This document shows, piece by piece, positions 34,753 through 43,323 of a stretch of DNA of 64,000 nucleotides (its first letter is position 1; the number at the start of each line of letters is the position of its first letter). The notes under the pieces are model-generated. The model searched no databases. It had not been told where the DNA came from and saw only the letters and a program-made list of their open reading frames with translations. This DNA comes from Hyphomicrobium sp. CS1BSMeth3. Lineage in GTDB: Bacteria; Pseudomonadota; Alphaproteobacteria; Rhizobiales; Hyphomicrobiaceae. The stretch lies in contig NZ_FPEI01000006.1 in the NCBI RefSeq assembly GCF_900117415.1, forward strand, positions 868,001 through 932,000, written 5' to 3'. The position numbers were made by a program, and so were the translations under genes.

Positions 34753-35658
34753 TTAAGCGCCCGACTTTTCCTGGGTGCCGCCGTCCTGCCCGCCGCCTTC
34801 AGGTGTCTCCTCGCGGCGCGGTCGGCGCACGGGGCGGCGCAGGAATTCGGGCTGGTCCTTCATCATGTCGAAGCGCTCGCGCCGGCGCGGGGCTTGCTCG
34901 CGCTCGCGAGGGGCCTGCTCGCGCGGCGGGGCGGTATCGCCGGCTTCGATGACCGGCTGCGGCTGTTCGGTGGGCGCCGGCTCGCGGGCGGGGCGCGGTT
35001 CGTCCCCACCTTCATTGCGCTCGGCGCGCTCGTTGCGGTAGTCGGGGCGCTCGAAGCGGCGGTCGCGGAAGCGCGGGTGCTCGCCGCGGTCCTGGCGCTG
35101 TTCCTGCTGACGTCCCTGGTGGCGGCGATCTTCGCGCCGGTCGTCCCGGCGGTCATCGCGGCGCTCGTCACGCCGCTCGTCGTGGCGCCCGTTCTCGTGG
35201 CGCGGTTGGGATTGGGGCTGCGGCTCCTGGCCCGGATGGCGGGCAAAGGCCGGGACGGCCGGTTGGTCGCCCATGCCTGGATCGACCGTGTCGCCTTCGG
35301 CCTCCTCGCCCTCACCCATATCCATGCCCTGAGGGCGGTGGCGCTGTCCGTTGGCTGCTTCGCCGCCCTGCTGCATCTGCTGCTCGCGGTAGGCGATGAT
35401 CATGCGATTGTAGTGTTCGGCGTGCTGGAGATAGTTCTCGGCGAGGACCGGGTCGCCCGAGGATTGCGCGTCCCTCGCGAGGGCAATGTACTTCGCGGCT
35501 ATGTCGGCTGCCGTGCCTCGGACTTTTACGTCGGGGCCGTTCGACTCGAAGCTGCGCGCGAGCGGGTTTTGCCCTTTGCGATGGTGATGACCATGGCTGC
35601 CATTGCCACCGCTGCTGCCGCGGCTACGCCCGCGGCGATGCTGCTGACCCTGCCTCAT
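34753..35658 (-). CDS. DUF4167 domain protein, Arg/Glu/Gln-rich tail (301 aa)
   Basis: The DUF4167 domain occupies about residues 25-105: LARSFESNGPDVKVRGTAADIAAKYIALARDAQSSGDPVLAENYLQHAEHYNRMI. The remaining 200 residues are a highly charged, disordered tract of Arg, Glu, Asp, Gln and Pro repeats such as ERRDDRRDDRREDRR. The N-terminus (RQGQQHRRGRSRG) is basic. RNA binding is suggested by composition only. The gene order DUF4167, prmC, prfA is a recognisable alphaproteobacterial cluster. Confidence 0.88.
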   Translation of the reverse strand: MRQGQQHRRGRSRGSSGGNGSHGHHHRKGQNPLARSFESNGPDVKVRGTAADIAAKYIALARDAQSSGDPVLAENYLQHAEHYNRMIIAYREQQMQQGGEAANGQRHRPQGMDMGEGEEAEGDTVDPGMGDQPAVPAFARHPGQEPQPQSQPRHENGRHDERRDERRDDRRDDRREDRRHQGRQQEQRQDRGEHPRFRDRRFERPDYRNERAERNEGGDEPRPAREPAPTEQPQPVIEAGDTAPPREQAPREREQAPRRRERFDMMKDQPEFLRRPVRRPRREETPEGGGQDGGTQEKSGA

Positions 35659-36046
35659 AGGCTCCCGTTCTTTCCTCGAAGGGTTCTTGCGTGCTCAGGC
35701 ACGCCGAAGCCAACCAAATCGTGGCTTCATTTCGAGCGGGCTCATTACGCGGGCCACGACGTATGACGCAAGGTCATGCCGTCACGGCAACAAGCAACGA
35801 GGCCCGCACCACACCGACCTACATCAGAGATGTCCCCGTGATCCTCTACGCACCGCCCCCGCCCTAAGGCCCCAAGGTGCGACACACGTCTCGATCACTG
35901 AGTTCAGGTGGACTTGGCAGCTTTTGGCGCTAACGCGCCGTGCTCTGCCTCTCACCAGCTGGGCCCGTCTTCCTGCCTGCGGGTCAAGACCGCCGAGGCT
36001 GAGACGCGCCACACGCTTTGCCTGGGTCGTAAGCTAGACTCCTTAC
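35659..36046. other. Intergenic region between prmC and the DUF4167 gene
   Basis: These 388 bases contain no open frame that looks coding on either strand, no tRNA and no repeat shared with the other families in the window. They should hold the promoter of the DUF4167 gene and the end of the prfA-prmC transcript. I see no convincing terminator hairpin. Confidence 0.5.
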
Positions 36047-36985
36047 TCACCGATTCCAAGATTTATTTTCTAGGTTGCGACCAGATGTGGCAACGGCAAC
36101 ACAACGTCTGTTGCCTCCAAGATCGCTGAGCAGCGGCCAGTCCAGGGGGGCCGGCACCATGCCATGGTTTACAGCCAGCGCGGCCACCTTATCGGCCTGA
36201 TTGTGGCCCACCTCGAAAATGACCCAGCCATTGGGCTCCATCACCCGGGAGGCGTCCGCGAGAATCGCCCGGTAGGCGTCGAGGCCGTCGGGCCCGCCAT
36301 CCAGCGCGCTCCGGGGATCCCACCGGGCGACCTCGGGTTCGAGGCCGCCAATTTCGTCGCTTGGTATGTAGGGTGGGTTCGACACTATTAGATGGTAACG
36401 GCAACCGATTTCTTCAAGCCAGCGGGACTGCACGAAGCGCACGCGATCGGCGAGCCCGTGGCGTTCGGCATTCCGGCGCGCGATCGCGAGCGCCCCTGGG
36501 CTGATGTCGGTGGCCGTTGCTTGCGCGTCCGGGAGCGCGGCGAGGAGCGCGAGCGCGATGGCGCCCGTGCCGGTGCCGAGATCGAGGATCTTGAGGGGAC
36601 CCTCGCCCGACGCGCGGATTTCTTCTGCGAGTGCCAGCGCGACGCTCACGATGGTCTCGGTATCCGGGCGCGGATCGAGGGTGTCGGCCCCGAGCTCGAG
36701 CGCCAGTCCATGAAACTCGCGCTCACCGATGATCCGCGAGACGGGTTCGCGCGCGGCACGGCGTGCGAGTGCGTTTGCAAGCCGGTCCCGTGCTTCATCG
36801 CTCAGAGCGAGCTCGGGCGCACGTAACAGCTCGGATCGCGCGCACTGGAGCGCGTACGCGACGAGGTGGCGCGCATCGACAGCGGCGTCGGGCACACCGG
36901 CCGCGGTTAGTTGCTCTGTCGCGGCCCGCAGCGCGTCACGGACCGTTCGACACCTGCTCATATCGATGCGTGGCGCGGTCGTCAC
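36047..36985 (-). CDS. prmC: Peptide chain release factor N5-glutamine methyltransferase
   Basis: PrmC (HemK) methylates the Gln of the GGQ motif in release factors. The helical N-terminal domain is followed by EREFHGLALELGADTLDPRPDTE (substrate-binding region), LDLGTGTGAIALALL (SAM motif I) and the diagnostic IVSNPPYI. 312 residues is slightly long; the start is GTG at 36985 and an ATG at 36961 is an alternative. It lies 12 bases after prfA, which encodes its substrate, and is certainly co-transcribed with it. Confidence 0.94.
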   Translation of the reverse strand: MTTAPRIDMSRCRTVRDALRAATEQLTAAGVPDAAVDARHLVAYALQCARSELLRAPELALSDEARDRLANALARRAAREPVSRIIGEREFHGLALELGADTLDPRPDTETIVSVALALAEEIRASGEGPLKILDLGTGTGAIALALLAALPDAQATATDISPGALAIARRNAERHGLADRVRFVQSRWLEEIGCRYHLIVSNPPYIPSDEIGGLEPEVARWDPRSALDGGPDGLDAYRAILADASRVMEPNGWVIFEVGHNQADKVAALAVNHGMVPAPLDWPLLSDLGGNRRCVAVATSGRNLENKSWNR

Positions 36986-36997
36986 GGTGCGTAGGCC

Positions 36998-38080
36998 TCA
37001 AGGCCCGCCGGCCATGGCCGCGAGCTGGTTCGCCTGGTGGTCGGCGGTGAGCGCATCGATCAGCTCATCGAGCGCAGGGCCGCCTTCGAGCAGTTCATCG
37101 AGCTTGTGGAGCGTCAGGTTGATGCGGTGATCGGTGACGCGTCCCTGCGGGAAATTGTACGTGCGAATGCGCTGGGAGCGATCGCCCGATCCGACCTGCC
37201 CCCTGCGCTCGGCGGCGCGCGCTTCATCCGATTGCTGCCGCTGCAGCTCATAAAGGCGCGAGCGCAGGACCTGCATGGCGAGCCGCCGGTTCTGGTGCTG
37301 CGACTTCTCCGCCGACACGACGATGATGCCCGTCGGGATGTGCAGGATGCGCACCGCCGACTCGGTCTTGTTGACGTGCTGGCCGCCGGCGCCGCCGGCC
37401 CGCATGGTGTCGATCCGCAGCTCCTCGGGCTTGATATCGAGATCGACCTCCTCGGGCTCGGGGAGGACGGCCACGGTCGCGGCAGATGTGTGAATGCGCC
37501 CGCTCGCCTCGGTTGCCGGCACGCGCTGGACGCGATGCACGCCGGATTCGAACTTGAGACGCGCGAAGACGCCTTTGCCCGTGATCGAGGCGATGATCTC
37601 CTTGTAGCCGCCAAGGTCGTTCTCCGACATGGAGATGATCTCGACCTTCCAGCGGTGCAGGTCCGCATAGCGGCTGTACATGCGGAAGAGATCGGCAGCA
37701 AAGAGCGCGGCTTCGTCGCCGCCCGTGCCGGCGCGCACCTCGAGGATGACGTTGCGCTCGTCGGCGGTGTCCTTGGGCAGGAGCTGGATCTTGAGCTCGT
37801 GCTCGAGCGTCTCGAGGCGGCCGTTGACGGCGCGCAGCTCCTCCTCGGCGAGGGCGGCCATCTCACGATCGGAGCTGCTCGCCTTGATCATCGCCGCCAG
37901 CTCGTCGCGTTCCTCCTCCGCCCGGCGCAGGGCCTCGATCGCCGAGACGACGGGATCGATCTCGGCAAACTCCTTCGAAAGGCGCGCGAAGTCGGCCGCA
38001 CTCGGGCCGGCGTTGAGCTCGGCCTGCACGACGTGCCAGCGCTCGACCAGCCGGTCGAGCTTCTGCTGCGGAATCGACAT
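36998..38080 (-). CDS. prfA: Peptide chain release factor 1
   Basis: RF1 reads UAA and UAG stops. The 360-residue protein has the helical N-terminal domain and the [18 protein letters not shown] region. The class-I catalytic motif is [16 protein letters not shown], in which GGQ triggers peptide release. QKSQHQNR-type RNA contacts and [25 protein letters not shown] close the protein. In this order it is followed by prmC. Confidence 0.96.
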   Translation of the reverse strand: MSIPQQKLDRLVERWHVVQAELNAGPSAADFARLSKEFAEIDPVVSAIEALRRAEEERDELAAMIKASSSDREMAALAEEELRAVNGRLETLEHELKIQLLPKDTADERNVILEVRAGTGGDEAALFAADLFRMYSRYADLHRWKVEIISMSENDLGGYKEIIASITGKGVFARLKFESGVHRVQRVPATEASGRIHTSAATVAVLPEPEEVDLDIKPEELRIDTMRAGGAGGQHVNKTESAVRILHIPTGIIVVSAEKSQHQNRRLAMQVLRSRLYELQRQQSDEARAAERRGQVGSGDRSQRIRTYNFPQGRVTDHRINLTLHKLDELLEGGPALDELIDALTADHQANQLAAMAGGP

Positions 38081-38334
38081 ACGTCCTTCTTAACGCTCTT
38101 TCGCGGGGAGGGGGAACGCGCTTACAAGGCCGTATGACACAAGCGGATGCCCGGGCACAACCTGCAGCCTGCTTCGTGGCCGAGCGCGCAGCACATTGGA
38201 AGAGGCGGGCTGCGCCGCGGCCTTTAGCCCGGCGGAATGCAGGCGCCTCGCGAGCAGGGGCTCGAGCGTCTTTGGATTTCAAATGCCGACTTTGCGCCTG
38301 CCCCGAACCGTAGGCGCACTCGAGGTCTGGCGCT

Positions 38335-39156
38335 TCAGCGCGAGCCGACCTGCAACTTGTCGGCCTTGCGGCTGCTGGGGTCGGCGACCTCGATCCAGCG
38401 CAGACCGTCGCGGCGTGGCGCGAGGCCGACGGCGAGGGCGTCGAGACCGCCCAGCACGGGCTGAGCCACCGAGGCTGGCAGCACGGAGATAGCCTCCCGG
38501 AGCGCGCGCGGTTGCGCCTGGACCGTCCAGACCGCGGCCGCAACCAGAACCATGGGGCCGGCCACGGCCATCAGGGCACGTCCTCGCCCGCGCATGGTCG
38601 GGGCTTTCCACGGCTTTTTGCGGCTTGTGGGCGTGTCCGTGCTTTGGGTAGCGCGCCGGCGCTTCGGTGGCTCGGGTGGGGCCGTCTTCGGCGCGGAGCG
38701 CCCGCCCGTCCGCTCATTGGCCCGATGGAGCGCGCTCGGTCCGCGCTCAGGCGGCGCACCGAGGTGCGTCGGATTTGTCTGCTCGTAGATGCGCTGCAGA
38801 ATCGGCCGCGGATCGACGCGGTGGAGAGCGCAGAGCCCGCAGACGACGCGCTGCGTCTCTTCCCAATGCGGGAGCGCGCGAAGGCGGCCCTGCTCGAGCG
38901 TGATGACGATATCGACCGTGGAGCCGAGGCGCAGTGCAAGCTCGCCCGGTGTCATGCCGAGCGCGAGGCGCATGTCGCCGAGGAGCGAACCGAGACTCTC
39001 GTCGAGGCCGCTCGTCCGCTCGGAAAGAGCCATGATCTGCACGGGCGCCGAACCGCCCGCGCGGCCTCGCCTCGGCGTCCCTGCGTGCGCGTTGTCGCGG
39101 CTGGCCTGCTTGAAGAGTGAACGCACGATACTCGTTTCCGGTACGCTGGTGTACAC
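38335..39156 (-). CDS. RodZ-like helix-turn-helix protein with one membrane segment (273 aa)
   Basis: Residues 55-110 form an XRE/RodZ-type helix-turn-helix (LGDMRLALGMTPGELALRLGSTVDIVITLEQGRLRALP). A charged Pro/Arg/Lys linker follows, then a single hydrophobic segment near residue 205 (ALMAVAGPMVLVAAAVWTV) and a short periplasmic tail. This order resembles RodZ, which links MreB to the membrane, but the periplasmic domain is short, so the assignment is tentative. The start is GTG at 39156 with GAGG seven bases upstream; ATG at 39033 is an alternative. Confidence 0.7.
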   Translation of the reverse strand: MYTSVPETSIVRSLFKQASRDNAHAGTPRRGRAGGSAPVQIMALSERTSGLDESLGSLLGDMRLALGMTPGELALRLGSTVDIVITLEQGRLRALPHWEETQRVVCGLCALHRVDPRPILQRIYEQTNPTHLGAPPERGPSALHRANERTGGRSAPKTAPPEPPKRRRATQSTDTPTSRKKPWKAPTMRGRGRALMAVAGPMVLVAAAVWTVQAQPRALREAISVLPASVAQPVLGGLDALAVGLAPRRDGLRWIEVADPSSRKADKLQVGSR

Positions 39157-39391
39157 GCCCTTGCCTCACGGCGGCGACGCCGTAACCGAGGCCGAGGCAC
39201 TCCGACGAAACTGGAATCCAAAGCGGTGCCATTTATGGCACCCGTCAACGCCGTCCCCACGACGTTGGACCCCACCTATGACGCCCATACTGGCGCGCGT
39301 GGGGTACGTTTGTCAAAGGTTTGTCGCCGCGCGAGCACAACCGCCGCTCGGATGACGGCACTGCGGGCTCGCCTCTGCTCTCTCAGGGCAA

Positions 39392-39781
39392 TCAGCCGCC
39401 TGCGAGCAGCTTGTCGACCTCGGCAACGAGGTCCTTCAGGTGGAACGGCTTGGAGAGGACGCGCGCGTCCTTCGGCGCCGGCTTGTCGCTGTTGAGCGTC
39501 ACGGCGGCGAAGCCGGTGATGAACATGATCTTGAGCTCGGGATCCAGCTCGCTCGCCCGACGGGCCAGCTCGATGCCGTCCATGCGCGGCATGACGATGT
39601 CGGTCAGCAGCAGCGAGAAGGGCTCTTCCTTGAGCCGGTCGAAGGCCTCGGCGCCATTGGCGAAGGCAATCACTTCGTAGCCGGCCTTGGCCAGCGCGCG
39701 CGTGAGGAAGCCACGCATTGAATCGTCGTCCTCCGCGAGCAGAATGCGCTGCGCGGAAAGTGCCGATGCTTTCGCCGTCAT
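39392..39781 (-). CDS. cpdR: Cell-cycle response regulator CpdR
   Basis: A stand-alone receiver domain of 129 residues. The acidic pocket is in LLAEDDD, the phosphoacceptor is Asp61 in LLLTDIVMPRMDG, the switch Thr is in IMFITGFA, and the conserved Lys is in VLSKPFHL. The VLSKPFHLKDLV end and the neighbouring N-formylglutamate amidohydrolase are typical of CpdR, which, when unphosphorylated, directs ClpXP to degrade cell-cycle regulators. Its kinase (CckA-ChpT) is not in the window. I see no TTAA-N7-TTAA CtrA box upstream. Confidence 0.88.
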   Translation of the reverse strand: MTAKASALSAQRILLAEDDDSMRGFLTRALAKAGYEVIAFANGAEAFDRLKEEPFSLLLTDIVMPRMDGIELARRASELDPELKIMFITGFAAVTLNSDKPAPKDARVLSKPFHLKDLVAEVDKLLAGG

Positions 39782-40212
39782 GCCTCGTGCCCCCAATCCT
39801 TCCCCATTCAATATACGGGGTACTATGCACCGAGCGAGCTGGTGACGCCGGAATCTGACGCCAATTTGGTAAACTGCAAGTGAATGCACAGCATTTAGTC
39901 GATGGCGTGTTCTAGGTGTGACGCGGTCGCGAGAACGTGTCCAACAGAATTCGCACTCGTGTGCTAGCAGTGTGTCGGCGTCGGTCCGACTGCACCCGGA
40001 ATGCGTAGAATGCTTTGAAAGTGCAGACTTCTGCGCCGCGTCGATCCTGCTCCACCACAATCTTTTCATGGCTGCGCGCTAAGGATGGACAGTGACGACT
40101 GCGCTTGGCAAAGTTATTTATGAGCTGCACGGCAGTTGGCGCGAGTCTCGACACGAGGCGAATGACGACGCGACGACTGAAGACGTGACGCAAGCGACCG
40201 CGACCAAGGGCC
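39782..40212. other. Divergent promoter region between cpdR and the N-formylglutamate amidohydrolase gene
   Basis: These 431 bases separate two divergent genes and must contain both promoters. No open frame, tRNA, known riboswitch or shared repeat is visible. A TTGGCA at 40107 is a possible -35 hexamer for the plus-strand gene, but no good -10 follows at the right distance. Confidence 0.5.
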
Positions 40213-41112
40213 ATGCTGGAAACAGAGCGCACCGCCATCGAGCAGCACCTGACGCCACCATATCTGCTGGCGGTGCCGCGCGTGCAGACGGTACCTTTCG
40301 TTTTCTGCTCGCCGCACTCCGGGCGCGTCTATACCGACGCTTTCCTGGCGGCCTCGCGGCTTACTGCCAGTTCTCTGCGCAAGTCGGAGGACTGCTACGT
40401 CGATGATCTCTTCGCGGGTGTCGCGGCGCTCGGCGCCCCGCTGATCGCGGCCCGCTTTCCCCGCGCCTATGTCGATGTGAACCGCGAGCCCTACGAGCTC
40501 GATCCCGAGCTTTTCGAGGAGACGCTGCCGGCGTTCGCCAACAGCCGCTCGATCCGGGTCGCGGGCGGGCTCGGCACTATCGCGCGCGTCGTTGCCGATG
40601 CCGAGGAGATCTACAAGGGCCGGCTGCCGCTCACCGTCGCGCTCGAGCGCATCGAGCGGCTCTACAAGCCGTTCCACGGCGCGCTTGCTTCGCTCATCGA
40701 CGCGACGGCGCGGCGCTTCGGCGCCGCCATGCTCATCGACTGCCATTCCATGCCATCGTCGTCCACGGGATATGTCGGGCCGCAGCGGCCGGACTTCGTG
40801 CTCGGCGACCGCTTCGGTGCCTCGTGCGATGGCCGCCTCACGCGTTTCCTGCGCGAGGAACTGACGGCGCTCGGCTATACCGTGCACCTCAATCGCCCGT
40901 ACGCCGGCGGCTACATCACCGAATACTACGGGCGCCCCCAGCGCGGTCTTCATGCGCTGCAGATCGAGATCAATCGGGCGCTCTATCTCAACGAGCGCAC
41001 GTTCGAGAAGAAACCCGGCTTCGCCGTCGTCGAGCGCCATCTGCGCACGGTGGTCGCGCGCCTCTTCAATGAGCTGCCGGGCATGCTCGGCGGCCGCGAG
41101 GCGGCGGAGTAG
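40213..41112 (+). CDS. N-formylglutamate amidohydrolase family protein
   Basis: The family (FGase, HutG-like) hydrolyses N-formylglutamate in histidine breakdown, but many alphaproteobacterial members stand outside hut operons, as here. VFCSPHSGRVYTDAF near the N-terminus, KSEDCYVDDLFAGV, ARFPRAYVDVNREPYELDP, DCHSMPS and GYITEYYGRPQRGLHALQIEINRALY are the conserved blocks, with the His, Glu and Asp expected to bind zinc. 299 residues is normal. Its neighbour cpdR is a conserved genomic partner in this group. Confidence 0.9.
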   Translation: MLETERTAIEQHLTPPYLLAVPRVQTVPFVFCSPHSGRVYTDAFLAASRLTASSLRKSEDCYVDDLFAGVAALGAPLIAARFPRAYVDVNREPYELDPELFEETLPAFANSRSIRVAGGLGTIARVVADAEEIYKGRLPLTVALERIERLYKPFHGALASLIDATARRFGAAMLIDCHSMPSSSTGYVGPQRPDFVLGDRFGASCDGRLTRFLREELTALGYTVHLNRPYAGGYITEYYGRPQRGLHALQIEINRALYLNERTFEKKPGFAVVERHLRTVVARLFNELPGMLGGREAAE

Positions 41113-41191
41113 GCCTCTCTCGCATTCCAGCCATCCTCCATTGGCTCGCGCCACGCGTTGCGCGTCGCCGCGGTGTGCGTCTATCCTCGCT

Positions 41192-41333
41192 CTGTTCTCA
41201 GGGCGGGGCGGAATTCCCCACCGGCGGTATGCAGCGCGAGCTGCGAGCCCGCGAGCGCCTTCCGTAACGGAAGGGTCAGCAGATCAGGTGCGAGGCCTGA
41301 GCCGACGGTCACAGTCCGGATGAAAGAGAACGC
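41192..41333 (+). promoter_or_regulatory. FMN riboswitch (RFN element)
   Basis: The RFN landmarks are in order: CTCAGGGCGGGGCGGAATTCCCCACCGGCGGTA, GAGCCCGCGAGCG, GGTCAGCAGATCAGGTG, GAGCCGACGGTCACAGTCCGGATGAAAGAGAACG. All helices of the FMN-binding core can form. It ends about 77 bases before the ribH2 start, where an AAGGAGG ribosome-binding site could be masked when FMN is bound. Translational control is therefore the likely mode; no clear terminator is seen. Confidence 0.95.
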
Positions 41334-41410
41334 GCAATCCCGGCGTGCTTCGGCGCGCGGGGCTGCCCGTGATCGCCTTGGGTGACGTGTCCAAACCAAG
41401 GAGGATCACC

Positions 41411-41845
41411 GTGACACACACCCGCTATGCCTTCATCAAAGCTCGCTGGCACGCCGACATCGTCGATCGTGCGCTCGAGGGTTTCTGCGAGATCATTCCT
41501 GCGGAACATGTCGATGTGTTCGACGTGCCCGGCGCCTTCGAGATGCCGCTTCTTGCGCGCGACCTCGCGGCGAGCGGGCGCTATACGGCTGTGGCTGCGG
41601 CGGCCTTCGTGGTCGATGGGGGCATTTACCGCCATGAGTTCGTGGCGCAGGCCGTCGTCGATGGCCTGATGCGCGCAGGTCTCGATACGGGCGTGCCGGT
41701 GCTCTCGGTTTCTCTCACGCCGCAGCAGTACCGCGAGGACGAGCACCACAATCGCATTTTCCGCGCGCATTTCGTCGAGAAAGGACGCGAGGCCGCGCGA
41801 GCAGCGATCATGATCACCAAGACGCGGGCTGAGGTCGCCGCATAG
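41411..41845 (+). CDS. ribH2: 6,7-dimethyl-8-ribityllumazine synthase, type II
   Basis: Lumazine synthase makes the riboflavin precursor from 5-amino-6-ribitylamino-uracil and dihydroxybutanone phosphate. YAFIKARWHADIVDRALEGF, VFDVPGAFEMPLLARDL, AAAFVVDGGIYRHEFVAQAVVDGLM and VPVLSVSLTP match the RibH2 isozyme of rhizobia and Brucella, which is a decamer and often riboswitch-controlled. The start is GTG at 41411 with a perfect AAGGAGG six bases upstream, giving 144 residues. The longer frame from 41345 would run through the riboswitch leader. No other rib genes are adjacent. Confidence 0.93.
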   Translation: MTHTRYAFIKARWHADIVDRALEGFCEIIPAEHVDVFDVPGAFEMPLLARDLAASGRYTAVAAAAFVVDGGIYRHEFVAQAVVDGLMRAGLDTGVPVLSVSLTPQQYREDEHHNRIFRAHFVEKGREAARAAIMITKTRAEVAA

Positions 41846-41857
41846 TCGCACGCGATG

Positions 41858-41940
41858 CGAGCTGCTTCGCAGGCGGGGCTTTCGCCCCGCACCCCAACCG
41901 GGGAGACCCCGGACCCCCTTCTTTTTTTAAACTTGGAGTG
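41858..41940. repeat. Dispersed intergenic repeat, family A, copy 2
   Basis: Palindromes GCGAGCTGCTTCGC and GCGGGGCTTTCGCCCCGC lead to a C-rich tract ending CCCCTTCTTTTTTTAAACTTGG. It begins 13 bases after the ribH2 stop, in the same orientation as the 12601-12712 copy, and its hairpin plus T-run could terminate ribH2 transcription. Confidence 0.7.
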
Positions 41941-41956
41941 CGCGGCAGACGCGACA

Positions 41957-41997
41957 GGTCCCTTCTCCCCGTCTTTCACGGGGAGAGGGGGAAGTAG
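41957..41997. repeat. Palindromic intergenic repeat, family B, single hairpin
   Basis: CCCTTCTCCCCGT and ACGGGGAGAGGGGGAAG form one hairpin that matches one outer arm of the double elements at 19611-19738 and 45892-46017. It sits between two family A copies, making this 400-base gap a mosaic of repeats. Confidence 0.7.
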
Positions 41998-42108
41998 GGC
42001 GCAACACGCGAGCGCTATCCGCTCGCGGGCGATGGGGCGCGATCGGCACCGGCGCACAGCAGTCATGAGCGCGCGACTGCGCGCCGGCCGGTAGGCCGTA
42101 CCAGGAAG

Positions 42109-42243
42109 CCACAGCACCCCTTCCCAGCAGCCCGCGGCACACAAATAAAAGAAGGGGGTTCGGGGTCTCGTCGTGTCGAAGACACGCGCCTTCGGCACGA
42201 TACGGGTGTGGGCGGTAGCCCGCTCGCGCTGAAAGCGCGATCC
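42109..42243. repeat. Repeat mosaic: inverted family D module plus family A copy 3
   Basis: The part at 42109-42142 is the reverse complement of the module TGCCGCGGGCTGCTGGGAAG found twice at 45722-45865. From 42143 an inverted family A copy follows (AAAAGAAGGGGGTTCGGGGTC, then GTGTCGAAGACAC and small palindromes). It ends at the 3' end of the nitronate monooxygenase gene. Confidence 0.7.
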
Positions 42244-42245
42244 CT

Positions 42246-43241
42246 TTACGCCTCCGCAGCCGCCCGCGCCGGGTTCCAGGGCGCGGCACCGATGCGCGCA
42301 CGCGCGGCGTGGTACTCGCGCGCAAGACGATCGACCAGCTCGGCCGCCGGCACGATGGCCTTCATGCTGCCAATACCCTGGCCGGAGCCCCAGATGTCCT
42401 TCCACACCTTGCGGCGCTCCGCACCCGAGGCGAAGTCCATCTTGGAGGGATCGCCCGACGGCAGGTTCTCGGGATCGAGGCCAGCGCGGGAGATGGACGG
42501 CTTCAGGTAGTTGCCATGTACGCCGGTGAAGAGGTTCGTGTAGACGATGTCGTCGGCGCCGCTTTCGACGATCATCTGCTTGTAGGGCTCAATGGCGTTC
42601 GCCTCCTTGGTGGCAATGAAGGCCGAGCCGATATAGGCGAGGTCCGCGCCGGCTGCTTCTGCCGCGAGGATGCCATCGCCCGACCCGATGGCGCCCGAGA
42701 GTGCGATCGGGCCGTCGAACCACTCGCGCACCTCGCGTACGAGCGCGATAGGGTTGATCCGCCCGGCGTGGCCACCAGCGCCGGCCGCGACCAGGATGAG
42801 GCCGTCGGCGCCTTTCTCGATGGCCTTCCTGGCGAAGCGGTTGTTGATGACGTCGTGGAGAACGATGCCGCCATAGGAATGCACCGCCTCGTTCACCTCC
42901 TCGCGCGCGCCGAGCGAGGTGATGACGATCGGCACTTTGTGCTTCACGCACAGCTCGACATCATGCTGGAGGCGTTCGTTCGTGCGGTGGACGATCTGGT
43001 TGACCGCGAAGGGTGCCGATGGCCGATCAGGATGCTTGGCGTCCCACGCAGCGAGCTCGTCGGTGATCCGCTTCAGCCACTCGTCGAGCAGCTCGGGTGG
43101 GCGCGCATTGAGGGCCGGGAACGAGCCGACGATGCCGGCCTTGCACTGGGCAATGACGAGATCCGGATTCGAAACAATGAAGAGCGGCGACCCGATCACG
43201 GGGATACGCAGGCGCTTCTTGAGGAAATCGGGGAGCGACAT
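42246..43241 (-). CDS. Nitronate monooxygenase (2-nitropropane dioxygenase family)
   Basis: An FMN-dependent TIM-barrel enzyme of 331 residues that oxidises alkyl nitronates, or acts as an NAD(P)H:quinone-type flavoprotein. IPVIGSPLFIVSNPDLVIAQCKAGIVGSFPALN is the N-terminal signature. AAGAGGHAGRINPIALVREVREWF contains the catalytic-type His, and GPIALSGAIGSGDGILAAEAAGADLAYIGSAFIATKEA binds the FMN phosphate. No partner gene is adjacent. The gene ends within three bases of an intergenic repeat mosaic. Confidence 0.88.
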   Translation of the reverse strand: MSLPDFLKKRLRIPVIGSPLFIVSNPDLVIAQCKAGIVGSFPALNARPPELLDEWLKRITDELAAWDAKHPDRPSAPFAVNQIVHRTNERLQHDVELCVKHKVPIVITSLGAREEVNEAVHSYGGIVLHDVINNRFARKAIEKGADGLILVAAGAGGHAGRINPIALVREVREWFDGPIALSGAIGSGDGILAAEAAGADLAYIGSAFIATKEANAIEPYKQMIVESGADDIVYTNLFTGVHGNYLKPSISRAGLDPENLPSGDPSKMDFASGAERRKVWKDIWGSGQGIGSMKAIVPAAELVDRLAREYHAARARIGAAPWNPARAAAEA

Positions 43242-43323
43242 GCTGTCAGAGTATCCTGAGTAGGGGAGCAGGGCGCTCCGCGGGCGGATGACGAGGCAGC
43301 CTAGCAGGGTCGCCGGGCTGCCG

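Noticed and set aside
39782-40212. CtrA-binding site in front of cpdR
   Set aside because: No TTAA-N7-TTAA or close variant is present in the whole intergenic region.
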